Below, piece after piece: positions 10,780-21,312 of a stretch of 24,285 nucleotides of DNA. The position numbers and the translations under genes were made by a program. This DNA comes from Anaeromyces robustus. Its lineage: Eukaryota; Neocallimastigomycota; Neocallimastigomycetes; Neocallimastigales; Neocallimastigaceae. How positions within the stretch are numbered: position 1 is the stretch's first letter; each line of letters opens with the position of its first letter. Under the pieces are notes generated by a model. That model saw only the letters and a list, made by a program, of their open reading frames with translations, was not told the DNA's origin and made no database searches. Location: NCBI GenBank assembly GCA_002104895.1, contig MCFG01000606.1:1-24285 (forward strand). The letters run 5' to 3'.

Positions 10780-11001
10780 TTATTTATATTTATAATATAT
10801 TATTATAATATATATACCTATTACAATTTTATTTTTATCATCACAAATATTTTGACCCACAGTCAAAGGAGAAGGTGGTGGAGATAGTATATTACTATTA
10901 TTAGGGTCAATGGAATTCATTTTTACTATTTTTTCATTTTCTTCTTGAATTTCAATATTTTTACTTTTTATATTAGTTTTATCATTAGATATGCTCAACA
11001 T
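10780..11001 (-). CDS. Candidate short 5' exon or small ORF upstream of the LRR gene
   Basis: A 73-codon minus-strand frame starting MLSISNDKTN. Its first 60 or so residues have normal protein composition, including a Pro/Ser motif (SPPPSPLTVGQN), and the DNA is clearly richer in G/C than the surrounding A/T. The last 12 codons are pure A/T (IIIIYYKYK-like). A GTATAT donor-like site follows base 10818, exactly where composition changes, so real coding may stop there in phase 1. No AG acceptor giving an open frame into the LRR gene exists between 10550 and 10817. Acceptors inside its first repeats (for example AG at 10504-10505) would be in phase but are weak. It could be an alternative first exon, a separate tiny gene or a remnant. 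I do not recognise it. Confidence 0.35.
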   Translation of the reverse strand: MLSISNDKTNIKSKNIEIQEENEKIVKMNSIDPNNSNILSPPPSPLTVGQNICDDKNKIVIGIYIIIIYYKYK

Positions 11002-11378
11002 TTTAAATGAATAATTTATTATTTAATAAATATATTAATATAATAATAATAATAATAATAAATAAATAAATAACTGATTTATGCTGATCGTTTCGCAAAA
11101 AAAAATAATAATTAAATAATTAATTGAATTTTGATATATATAAAAAAAAGTTGATAAAAATATATATAATTATTATTTTTTGGAAGTATAACAAAAATTT
11201 ATATTCAAAAATTATTATATCAATAAAAATATTTATAAATTATTTTATTATAATATTTTATATTATATATAATATTTTATAAAATTTCTTATTATTGTTA
11301 TGAATATAATAATATATAACAAGTTTAAGAATGTAAAATTAAAAATCAAAAATTTAGAATAATTTACACGCTTATTTT

Positions 11379-11458
11379 ATAGATTTAATACATTTCCTTT
11401 TTTTATAATTTATGATATATTTATATTAGTTTGGTTCACTTTATATTATTAAATCTAT
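11379..11458. repeat. 80-bp segment with 12-bp inverted ends
   Basis: ATAGATTTAATA at 11379-11390 is matched by its reverse complement at 11447-11458. The interior includes a slightly GC-richer stretch (TTTGGTTCACT). No flanking duplication was found. Confidence 0.45.
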
Positions 11459-12080
11459 GAAATATTTAATATAGTTTTTTTTCTATATTTTAAAAAAATG
11501 CTTTTATATTTTTAATAATAATAAAATATTGTACTTATTTAATAGATATAAAATAATATATATAAAATAAATAATAAATATATTGATTAGAAATTATTTT
11601 AATACTCTTCAATTTTGCTTTTTATTGTTTGTTTTAATTATTATTTTATATATTTTATATATAATATAATATTTTTTAATTTTTGTTATATTTAACAAAT
11701 AATTTAATTAATAAAAATTATTTAAACATGAGAATACTAAAATTATCTTATTTTAAAGTAAAGTTTATTTTTTTATTTTGAAAATAAAACAATTTCAATA
11801 TTTATTAAATATATTCAACCGAATAATTCAATAATATCAATGAATAATCAATAAAAATTTTTATTACTGTATTATGACTATTATTATTTAAAATAAAAAT
11901 AATAATTCTAAATTCTCATTATGTAATAATTTTTGATATTTGTTATATGAACTTTAAAAAGACTTTTTTTTCAATATTTTGTATTTGCATTAATTATTTC
12001 ATTTTATATTTATAGGTATATATAATTTAATTTTGATTATATAAATTTTTTTTTATCTTTTTTTTTTTTTTTATTTTATC

Positions 12081-12113
<33 letters not shown>

Positions 12114-12316
12114 TATTACATCCAAAATTTTTATAGATGCTTTTATAGCTTGTTTATTAATTAAAATATAATAATATAATGAAATAATTTTATCATATAT
12201 AATTTCTGTATTCTTTTAATTTAACAGCCAATATAATTTAGTTTTCTATAAAAGTCAAATATATATATTAATTAAAAAAATGAAAAAAAAAAAAAAAAAG
12301 AATAATAAAATATAGT

Positions 12317-12361
12317 TAATTAACAAATTCTAAATTTTTAGTAATTTTAATTTGTTAATTA
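12317..12361. repeat. 13-bp stem inverted repeat
   Basis: TAATTAACAAATT and its exact reverse complement, separated by 19 bp. Chance is possible in such A/T-rich DNA. Confidence 0.4.
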
Positions 12362-12609
12362 TGACTAAGACTTGGAAAAAAAAAAATAAACATAGATAAT
12401 AAAAAAATAATAAATAACTAATAAATAATATTTATATAAATATATATAAATATATACATACCATTAATACTATATAATATATTATATAAATATAAATATA
12501 AATACTATAAATTCATTTTAAAGATAAATAAATAAAAAAAAATTTTTTTTTTTTTTTTTCATATATTTTATAGATAATAATTATCTCTATTTTAATATAA
12601 AATTTTATA

Positions 12610-12715
12610 AATGAATTTTATCTAATAATTATATAACAATTATAATATTTATATATACACATTGTACATATACATATAAAATTAAAATTATATATTTAAA
12701 TAGATAAAATTCATT
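12610..12715. repeat. 106-bp segment with 15-bp inverted ends
   Basis: AATGAATTTTATCTA at 12610-12624 and its exact reverse complement at 12701-12715. It resembles a tiny foldback element, but no target-site duplication is visible. Confidence 0.45.
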
Positions 12716-13035
12716 AATAATAATTTCACACTAATAAATCGAAAAAACAAATTGATAATATAGCTAAAAATAATAATAATAATACAAATACAATTGAAAA
12801 ATAAATAAAACTAAAATTACAAAATAAAAAAAATTGTTTTAATAAATATCTTTTATTATAGATAATAAATCTTAGCAGTTTTAAATGTCAAAATATTAAT
12901 TAAAAGGATTCATTATTTTAATTGTAAAAAATTAGACATAAGAATAATAAATATTTTAATTAATATAAAAAATAAAAAATGTTAATTAATTAATTAATAA
13001 TTAATAATTAAAATGAAATAGAATTCAAATAGCAA

Positions 13036-13091
13036 AATTACTAAAAAAGTATTTATGGATTAATTAATCCATAAATACTTTTTTAGTAATT
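13036..13091. repeat. 56-bp perfect palindrome
   Basis: A perfect palindrome centred between 13063 and 13064 with no spacer; the left half includes AAAAAAGTATTTATGGATTA. It includes GG/CC positions, so it is not a trivial A/T run. It would extrude as a cruciform or fold as a 28-bp hairpin in RNA. Confidence 0.85.
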
Positions 13092-13498
13092 CCATTATAA
13101 TAATTATTTATTTCTTAATTCAAAAATTTTTATAATTATATTCATTTTACAATAAAGAAAAAAAAAACAATTCAATTGTGCATTGTAATTATATTTTTTT
13201 TTTTTTTTTTTTTTTTGAACTTTTTTAATTAAATATTAAAAATTTAAAAAAAAAATATGTTTTTTATATAAATTTTAATATATTGTAATATATTATAATT
13301 TAAAATAAAATTTTAATTAAATTAAATTAAATTTTAATTTATAATATTTAATCAAAATAATAAATTATAAATACATTCTAATATATTATTAATAATAATC
13401 AGATTAAAAGGTATTATACGTTAATAAGAATGGTCAAAAATAGGAAAATAAAAAAAAGAAAAGAAAGAAAGAAATAGTAAAAACATTTTACATCAAAA

Positions 13499-13499
<1 letters not shown>

Positions 13500-13534
<35 letters not shown>

Positions 13535-13555
13535 AATAAATAAATAAATAAATGA
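13500..13555. repeat. TAA/TAAA microsatellite
   Basis: About nine TAA units followed by about seven TAAA units. Confidence 0.85.
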
Positions 13556-13884
13556 ATAAAACTTTAAATATCTCTCTTCAATAATGGAATACAACATAAT
13601 TCATTAAACTAAATGATTATATATAAAATAAACCAAATAAAATGATTTTTTTTTTTCCTTCACTCTATCAAATTTATGTTTTTCTTTTTTTACATACCCA
13701 TGTGTTGTTTTTTTTGTTTCCTTATTTATATTAATAATTATTAAAACAAATGTTATAAATATATTTTTTCTACATTGCTCATTTTTTCCTTCTAATTTCA
13801 TTTCCTTTTGCAGATAAAATTAATACAAAAATAAAAATTATTAGAAAAATAAATACTATTGCTATTAATAAGTACAATTTTCTA

Positions 13885-13893
13885 AGTATGTAA

Positions 13894-13957
<64 letters not shown>

Positions 13958-14010
13958 GCACACAATTTGTACGTCAACTTTATTGAATTTAAATATTAGT
14001 ATGTAATTAC
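13885..14010 (-). mobile_element. Short poly(A)-tailed retro-insertion with 13-bp target-site duplication
   Basis: AGTATGTAATTAC occurs exactly at 13885-13897 and again at 13998-14010. Between the copies lies 100 bp: 57 T followed by 43 bp of non-repetitive sequence. Read on the minus strand this is a 43-nt body ending in ...GTGTGCCAT, then A57, with an AATAAA hexamer (minus strand) about 25 nt before the tail. This is the structure expected of a severely 5'-truncated, polyadenylated transcript inserted by LINE-type target-primed reverse transcription. The source transcript is unknown. Confidence 0.65.
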
Positions 14011-14241
14011 AAAAAATAAAATAATTATATTAAAATAGATTGTGACATAAAAATAAATTTTATCATATAATAATTAATAATAAGTTTATATTTTATAAAT
14101 AAAATAATGTATAGAATAATGGAGATTTTAAACTATAAATTTGTCATTTTATATTTTATTTATATTATAAAATGCTTCAATAATAATAAAAATAAGTAGT
14201 AACAATTGATTGTAAAGAGTAAATATTTAAATATTGAGACA

Positions 14242-14276
<35 letters not shown>

Positions 14277-14325
14277 TGATATATTAATAAAGGTTAAAAT
14301 AACATTTATTTTTTTTAAAATTTAT
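14011..14325. other. AT-rich spacer between the two insertions
   Basis: Nothing gene-like is seen. An AAT microsatellite occupies about 14242-14273. The stretch separates the poly(A)-tailed insertion from the MITE. Confidence 0.7.
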
Positions 14326-14334
14326 GATTAATAT

Positions 14335-14422
14335 GGGGGTGTCCCATTTCGCCAAGTCACGTTTTTTTTTGTGGCTAAATAAAACTATGTATACTTTATT
14401 TTATTTATTTTTTTATTTTATT

Positions 14423-14457
<35 letters not shown>

Positions 14458-14853
14458 GAATGTGACCCATTTCGCCAAATTAAAATACAAAAATTTACAC
14501 TTTTTAAAAAATACGCCATATTAAAAATGTAATTATTTTATTTTAATAAATAAATAATAAATAATAAATAATAAATAATAAATAATAAATAATAAATAAT
14601 AAATAAATAATAATAAATAATAAATAAATAGTAATAAATAATAAATAAATAATAATAAATAATAAATAAATAATAAATAAATAATAATAAATAATAATAA
14701 TAATAATAATAATAAATAATAAATAATAAATAATAAATAAATAAATAATAATAATAATAATAAATAAATAAAATAAAAAAATAAATAAAATAATGTATAT
14801 ATATTTTTATTTAGCCACAAAAAAAACGTGACTTGGCGAAATGGGACACCCCC

Positions 14854-14887
<34 letters not shown>

Positions 14888-15137
14888 TATTTATTTATTA
14901 TTTATTATTTATTATTTATTATTTATTATTTATTATTTATTACTATTTATTTATTATTTATTATTATTTATTTATTATTTATTATTTATTATTTATTATT
15001 TATTATTTATTATTTATTATTTATTATTTATTATTTATTATTTATTTATTAAAATAAAATAATTACATTTTTAATATGGCGTATTTTTTAAAAAGTGTAA
15101 ATTTTTGTATTTTAATTTGGCGAAATGGGTCACATTC
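14335..15137. mobile_element. Non-autonomous DNA transposon (MITE) with 9-bp target-site duplication, carrying a nested copy
   Basis: The 803-bp element is flanked by GATTAATAT at 14326-14334 and 15138-15146. Both ends carry an imperfect terminal inverted repeat sharing GTGWCCCATTTCGCCAA (W is A or T): GGGGGTGT... on the left, GAATGTGA... on the right when read inward. The interior is a TTA/TTTA-rich filler with no coding sequence. Removing the nested copy (14458-14853) and its 9-bp duplication leaves about 398 bp, close to the 396 bp of the nested copy. A 9-bp duplication with ends beginning in G fits Mutator-like elements, but the superfamily call is tentative because no transposase is present. 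Confidence 0.8.
14458..14853 (-). mobile_element. Second copy of the same MITE, inserted in inverted orientation inside the first
   Basis: Its left end (GAATGTGACCC...) matches the reverse complement of the outer element's right end over about 100 bp without a visible mismatch (14458-14548 against 15047-15137). Its right end is the reverse complement of the outer left end over about 97 bp with few differences. Flanks are TATTATTAT on both sides (14449-14457 and 14854-14862), a compatible 9-bp duplication, though inside a TTA microsatellite it proves little alone. An interior marker (AATAGTAATAAAT) is shared by both copies. Confidence 0.8.
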
Positions 15138-15387
15138 GATTAATATTATTTATATTATTAAGTGTAAACCGATTTTTATATCCAATCATTTGACATTACA
15201 CAAGATATCAAGCCTCAATTTCGGTTTAACATCTTTTCTTTTGATTTTGATTTTTAGATTTAATTTTTTGTAAACTTTAATTATATAATTATAATAAATG
15301 TATAGTTTACACAAATTTTAAATATAAACATTATTAATGTATGTGGCTAGTTTAAAAAAGGGTAGATATACAGTATCATAGGTATTA

Positions 15388-15432
15388 AAAATTATTACGA
15401 AAAATACTTTGAAATTTTTTCGTAATAATTTT
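15388..15432. repeat. 17-bp stem hairpin
   Basis: AAAATTATTACGAAAAA at 15388-15404 and its reverse complement at 15416-15432, with an 11-bp loop. The CG step in each arm makes chance pairing less likely. Confidence 0.6.
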
Positions 15433-15590
15433 GAATGAGTATTTTATAGAAATTAATTATTTAAACACTAATTTTAAATAACGAGTTTTAAGAAAACAAT
15501 TTTTACATTTTTTTTATATATATATTATTTTATTATCTATCAATAATGAATATTATGATAGTCCATTTAATTATAATTATTAGATTTTTT

Positions 15591-15729
15591 TTCTTTAATA
15601 AACCTATATGAAATTTTATTATTTTTTATTTTATTCAAGAATAAGCTTCTTTTTTTTTTTTTTTTTTTTTTTTCTTTTTAATAAACTTATATGAAAAGCT
15701 ATTATATTTTATTTTATTCAAGAATAAGC
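15591..15729. repeat. Tandem duplication of about 80 bp with a T-run at the junction
   Basis: Two units each run from CTTT(TT)AATAAAC(C/T)TATATGAAA to TTCAAGAATAAGC (15591-15646 and about 15674-15729), separated by a run of about 24 T. The second unit has small changes. Replication slippage or a local copy event would explain it. Confidence 0.65.
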
Positions 15730-16637
15730 CATCGAGTCATGAAAAATTTATATATTTAAATTAAATCATAAACTTTGTTGATTTTAATATAAAAATATTT
15801 TTATAGATATTTTAATATTTCATATTTTTATTATATTATTTTCGATCGATTATTGCAACAAAAATTTTTAAATATATATAATAAATATTAGAATATATAT
15901 AAATATTTTTGGATATTATATATTAAATTCATAGATTTTAGTTATTTTATGGGTTAATGATAAAAATGTTTTTATTATATATATATAATTCATGGTTTTA
16001 CAATTAATTAATATAATATATTAATAATATAATTTAAATGTAATCAATTAAATACTAACATTTAAAATTTTATAAAAAAATCATTCATATAAAATAAAAA
16101 TCTGGAAGAAAAAATTTTTTTCTTTGCTTTTAAAAAAAATTATAATATCAAATATAATATTAAAATTAAGGAATTATATTATTTTTTTAATAAAAAAAAA
16201 AGTAATTAATTCTAACATTTATTATATATAAAAAGATAAATATATAAAAAATATATTTATATTGAAAAAAATATATATAATATATATTAAAATATAAAAA
16301 GGTATAAATTCTATTTAAACTTTGAATAAATATTGTTTTAAATTAATTGATTATCAAATGTATAATATAGGATGAATTGTATTTAATTTCAATTGTTTCT
16401 TTCATTTAAACATTAATTAAAACAAGAATTTAATTAATAGAAATATTTTTTTATTATTATTTTTTTCTAATTCTTATTCTTTTTTTTTTTTTTCATATCT
16501 TAATAAAAACATTTCAATATTTATTTATATATATAACTAATATAATTTTAAAATTTAATATATATTATAATTATAATAATTATTTAATTATATAAAATAT
16601 TTAATAATTTTTATTATTTACGTATAAATATATAAAT

Positions 16638-16673
16638 ATGTTATTGTTATTGTTATTTTAATATTAAATGTGA
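16638..16673 (+). promoter_or_regulatory. Two upstream ORFs before HIS4, one a start-stop (ATGTGA)
   Basis: ATG at 16638 opens a seven-codon frame (MLLLLLF) ending at 16661. ATG at 16668 is followed directly by TGA (16668-16673). Both precede the HIS4 ATG by 17-52 nt and would be in the leader if transcription starts upstream of 16638. The transcription start is unknown, so a role in translational control is inference. Confidence 0.4.
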
Positions 16674-16690
16674 TAAAAAATATTTAGAAA

Positions 16691-19600
16691 ATGATCTTCC
16701 CAAAATTAAATTTATGTGGAAGTAATCCATCAAAGGATGAAGTTAATCTCTATCAAACTTATTCCCTTGCTGGTAATGTTTTAATTGAAATCGATAAAGA
16801 AACTCCAATAAAAGAAGTATTAACTCCTTTACTTATTGCTAAATTTGCAACTAATTGGGTACAATTACCAAAATATGATAATGCTGATGAATTATCTGAT
16901 GTTATGTTAAACATTTTGGATAGTGGTGCTTCAAAAGTTGTTATTCCATACCCACAACCATTTTCAAATGATATTTTAATTAAAAAATTTTCACAATTTC
17001 CAGAAGATAGATTATCCATATTATTAAATTATAAAACTCAAAAGGAAACACTTGATATCATTAATCAATTTAATCCATATGTTAGTGCATTTATAATTAA
17101 TAGTAATGATGCTGTATGCCCATTATCTAAACCAATAAGTAAAACTTTATCACAAAAGGAAAACTTTGAACGTGAAATTTACAGTAAAGAATTAACACAA
17201 ATTCATGCTGTTGCTAAGAAACATAAACTTTTTATTGATTTACTTAAGGTAAAACCATCTTCACAATTAATTACTAATCTCGATGAACTCAGTTTCAATT
17301 TAATATTAGGTTCTGATAAACTTGCTATTGGTGTTTACAAAAATAATAAGGGTGATGTTACTGATGATGGAAAAATTGATATTGGTGCTGCTTACAGTGC
17401 ATCATTAATTACTGACCGTCCAGATAATCTTCACTCAACTGTTGTTGTTGATGAACAAGGTGTTGCTCTTGGTTTAGCTTATTCAGATGCTGAGAGTATT
17501 TCAGAAGCTTTCCGTACTCGTCAAGGAGTTTACAAATCACGTTCTCGTGGTCTTTGGTACAAAGGTTTAACTTCAAATTCTGTTCAACAATTATTAAGAA
17601 TTGATGCTGATTGTGATAAAGATACTATTCGTTTCACTGTTCATCAAACTGGAACTGGTAATTTATATATTTATTATAATAAAATATTAATATATTTATT
17701 ATTTAATATAAAAAATTATAAAAATGAAAAAGAAAAAAAGAATATTATTATTATTATTATTCTTTAAGCATACAACATACATTTTTTTTTTAAGTTAAAA
17801 TCAAACAGTAAATAAAAATGTTAATATGCATGTAATATATATCTAAGTTACAGAAAAAATATCAATTATATATTAAATGTATATAATAAAAAAAGGAAGA
17901 AAAAAGATTTTGAATAAGAAAAAGAGTAGATAAAATATTGATGACAATAACAACAAGATAGCAATAATAATAATAATATTAATAATGATTTAATAATAAA
18001 TAACCAAAATATGAAAATATTAATTATTAAAGAGAAACAACAAAAACAATATATATATATTATTTATAATAAAAGAAAAAAATATATATTTGAAATATGA
18101 AATAATACCACAACAAAAGTTTTAAAAAGTTTTAGACAATACAAATAAATTATATTTTCAGTTATCATTTATATATAATTTTTTTTTATTTAACTTAGTA
18201 ATATATGGATATAATTTTTATAATTTTTTATCAATTTAATAAATATATTATAACTTTTTAAAAAATTAATAATAATTATTAATATGTTAATATACTAATT
18301 TTTAAATTTTTAATTTTTATATATAATATATATTTTATTATAACCAAAATAATATTAAACAATAACGATAATAATACAAAACTATAACAACAACAACAAC
18401 AACAATAATAATAATAAGGTTTCTGTCATCTTAACACTCGTACTTGTTTCGGTGATGATACTGGTATTACTGCCTTAGAAGCAGCCCTTAAGAAAAAATT
18501 TACTTCTGCTCCAGATGATTTATTTAAAGATGAAAAATTACTTCGTACTAAGATTATAGAAGAAGCCACAGGATTAAGTGAAGCTAATGAAAAGGATAAA
18601 ATTGCTTCAGAAGCTGCTGATGTAATTTTCTTCACATTAGCTAAATGTATAGCTAATGGTGTTACTTTAAGTGATATTGAAAATCATTTAGATCGTCGTT
18701 CAAAAAAAATAGCTAAACGTACAGTAGCAGCTGATGAAGAAGAAAAGAAATTAGATTTTTCATTAAGAGCTTTTGATAGTGAAACTATTACTGCTGAACA
18801 AAGAAAGGCTTTAGAAAAGAGACCAATTTTCTCTTCAGCTAATATTTCTAATCTTGTTAATCCAATTATTGAAAATGTTAGAAAAAATGGTGATAAAGCT
18901 ATAAAAGAACTTACTGAAAAGTTCGATGGTGTTAAATTAGATAGTGTTGTTATTGAAGGACCATTCACTGAAACACCAGCTGAATTATCTAAAGAAGTTA
19001 TTGATTCTATTGATTTAGCTTTCGATAATTTAGTTAAATTCCATAAAGCTCAATTAGAACCAAAACCATTACAAGTTGAAACTTGTCCAGGTGTTAATTG
19101 TTCTCGTTATGTTAGATCTATTGAAAAGGTTGGTTTATACGTTCCAGGTGGTACAGCTGTATTACCATCAACTACTATGCATTTAGGTGTACCAGCTTTA
19201 GTTGCTGGATGTTCAGAAATTATTTTAGCTACACCACCACGTAAAGATGGATCTATTGTTCCAGAAGTTCTTTATGTTGCTAAAAAGATTAATGCTAAGA
19301 TGATTGTTAAAGCAGGAGGAGCTCAAGCTATTGCAGCTATGGCTTATGGTACAGAATCTGTTCCAAAGGTTGATAAGATTTGTGGACCAGGTAATCAATT
19401 TGTTACAGCCGCTAAGATGTTTGTTCAAAATGATCATTCTGCTCTTGTTTCAATTGATATGCCAGCTGGTCCATCTGAAGTTTTAGTAAGTTATTTTTAT
19501 TTTTTTTTTTTTTTATTATTTTATTATTATTTTTTTTTATTTTATTTTTTATTTTATTTTTTTTAGTTTTTTTTCATGTAAAGTTAAAAAAAAAAAAAAA

Positions 19601-21279
19601 TTCAATTTAAAATTTTAAAAATATATAAATGTTTATATATATATTATGTATAATGATTTTAAAATTATTAATGTCATATTAATAATTATATCTTATTTTT
19701 ATTTAGGTCATTGCTGATGGTAGTGCTAAACCAGAATATATTGCTGCTGATTTATTAAGTCAAGCTGAACATGGAAAGGATAGTCAATCTGTCTTTGTTG
19801 CTGTTAATTTAACTGATGAACAATTTAAGGCTATTGAAGATCAAGTTAAAAAGCAAGGAACTAGCTTACCACGTGCTAACATTGCTAAATATGCTATTGG
19901 TAACAGTTTCGCATTACGTGTTAAGACTTTAGATGAAGCTATTGCTTTCTCTAATGCTTATGCTCCAGAACATTTAATTATTAATGTTGATGATATGGAA
20001 AATAAGAAGGATGAAATTATTAATAAAGTCACTAATGCTGGTTCAGTTTTCTTAGGTAATTACACTACTGAAAGTTGTGGTGATTATGCTTCAGGTACTA
20101 ATCATACCTTACCAACTTATGGTTATGCTCGTATGTACTCTGGTACCAATACTGGTAGTTTCTTAAAACATATAACTGCACAATACATTACTAAAGAAGG
20201 TTTAAAGAACATTGGTCCAGCTGTTATGAAATTAGCTGAATGTGAAAGTTTAGATGCTCATAGAAATGCTGTTGCTGTTCGTATGAAAGACTTCCAAGAA
20301 GGTATTACTACTGTAGGTTCAACTGTTTATTTAGAAGCTAAAACTGAAGAAGAAAAGAAATTAGATTTTTCATTAAGAGCTTTTGATAGTGAAACTATTA
20401 CTGCTGAACAAAGAAAGGCTTTAGAAAAGAGACCAATTTTCTCTTCAGCTAATATTTCTAATCTTGTTAATCCAATTATTGAAAATGTTAGAAAAAATGG
20501 TGATAAAGCTATAAAAGAACTTACTGAAAAGTTCGATGGTGTTAAATTAGATAGTGTTGTTATTGAAGGACCATTCACTGAAACACCAGCTGAATTATCT
20601 AAAGAAGTTATTGATTCTATTGATTTAGCTTTCGATAATTTAGTTAAATTCCATAAAGCTCAATTAGAACCAAAACCATTACAAGTTGAAACTTGTCCAG
20701 GTGTTAATTGTTCTCGTTATGTTAGATCTATTGAAAAGGTTGGTTTATACGTTCCAGGTGGTACAGCTGTATTACCATCAACTACTATGCATTTAGGTGT
20801 ACCAGCTTTAGTTGCTGGATGTTCAGAAATTATTTTAGCTACACCACCACGTAAAGATGGATCTATTGTTCCAGAAGTTCTTTATGTTGCTAAAAAGATT
20901 AATGCTAAGATGATTGTTAAAGCAGGAGGAGCTCAAGCTATTGCAGCTATGGCTTATGGTACAGAATCTGTTCCAAAGGTTGATAAGATTTGTGGACCAG
21001 GTAATCAATTTGTTACAGCCGCTAAGATGTTTGTTCAAAATGATCATTCTGCTCTTGTTTCAATTGATATGCCAGCTGGTCCATCTGAAGTTTTAGTAAG
21101 TTATTTTTTTTTTTTTTTTTTTTTTTTTTTATATTTTATTTTTTATACATATATATATATATATATAATTATAATAATAATTAAATTAAATTATAATTAT
21201 TTATAATAAATTAATTATTACTATTATCATCATTATTATTTATTATTATTTATATATTTCTTTAATTTTTATTTTTTTT

Positions 21280-21312
<33 letters not shown>

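Larger units (their letters stand above)
11002..13603. other. AT-rich divergent spacer, LRR gene side
   Basis: No gene is supported. It contains A/T homopolymers (for example a T-run meeting an A-run near 12083-12114), several inverted repeats listed separately, and a TAA/TAAA microsatellite near 13500-13555. It should carry the promoter of the LRR gene at its left end, but no motif can be assigned. Confidence 0.75.
15147..16637. other. AT-rich divergent spacer, HIS4 side
   Basis: No gene is supported. Right of the MITE lies a slightly more complex stretch (about 15150-15380), then a hairpin and an 80-bp tandem duplication listed separately. The last few hundred bases should contain the HIS4 promoter. 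No Gcn4-type TGACTC motif or TATA element can be singled out against this background. Confidence 0.7.

Noticed and set aside
13187-13290. Possible second poly(A)-tailed insertion at the T-run near 13193-13216
   Set aside because: Only a weak 8-bp match (ATTGTAAT) flanks it, not adjoining the tract cleanly; chance is likely.
13604-13801. 65-residue minus-strand frame, with an overlapping frame encoding a hydrophobic helix (YLLIAIVFIFLIIF)
   Set aside because: There is a GTATGT donor-like site inside and slightly better composition than the spacer, but no exon chain could be built, the hydrophobic frame has no ATG, and T-rich DNA yields such helices by chance.
14324-15062. Several frames rich in I, L, Y and F in the 14.3-15.1 kb region
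   Set aside because: They are translations of TTA/TTTA filler and MITE ends in several frames on both strands; no sign of coding.
14335-15137. CRISPR-like array
   Set aside because: The four motif copies are in opposed orientations at transposon ends, with no regular spacers; the genome is eukaryotic.
17658-17767. Continuation of HIS4 exon 1 into the intron, giving a 358-residue product
   Set aside because: The tail is intronic (low-complexity I/N/K), and the conserved cyclohydrolase block resumes at 18419 in the matching phase.
18426-18968. Minus-strand frames opposite HIS4 (also at 19225-19437, 20327-20578 and 20835-21047)
   Set aside because: Antisense shadows of HIS4 exons. The duplicated ones simply reflect the HDH duplication.
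19995-21206. A separate second histidinol dehydrogenase gene starting at an internal ATG (19995)
   Set aside because: That ATG is inside HDH copy 1, the preceding frame is open and spliced to exon 2, and a start there would produce a fused half-domain. One continuous gene explains all exons.
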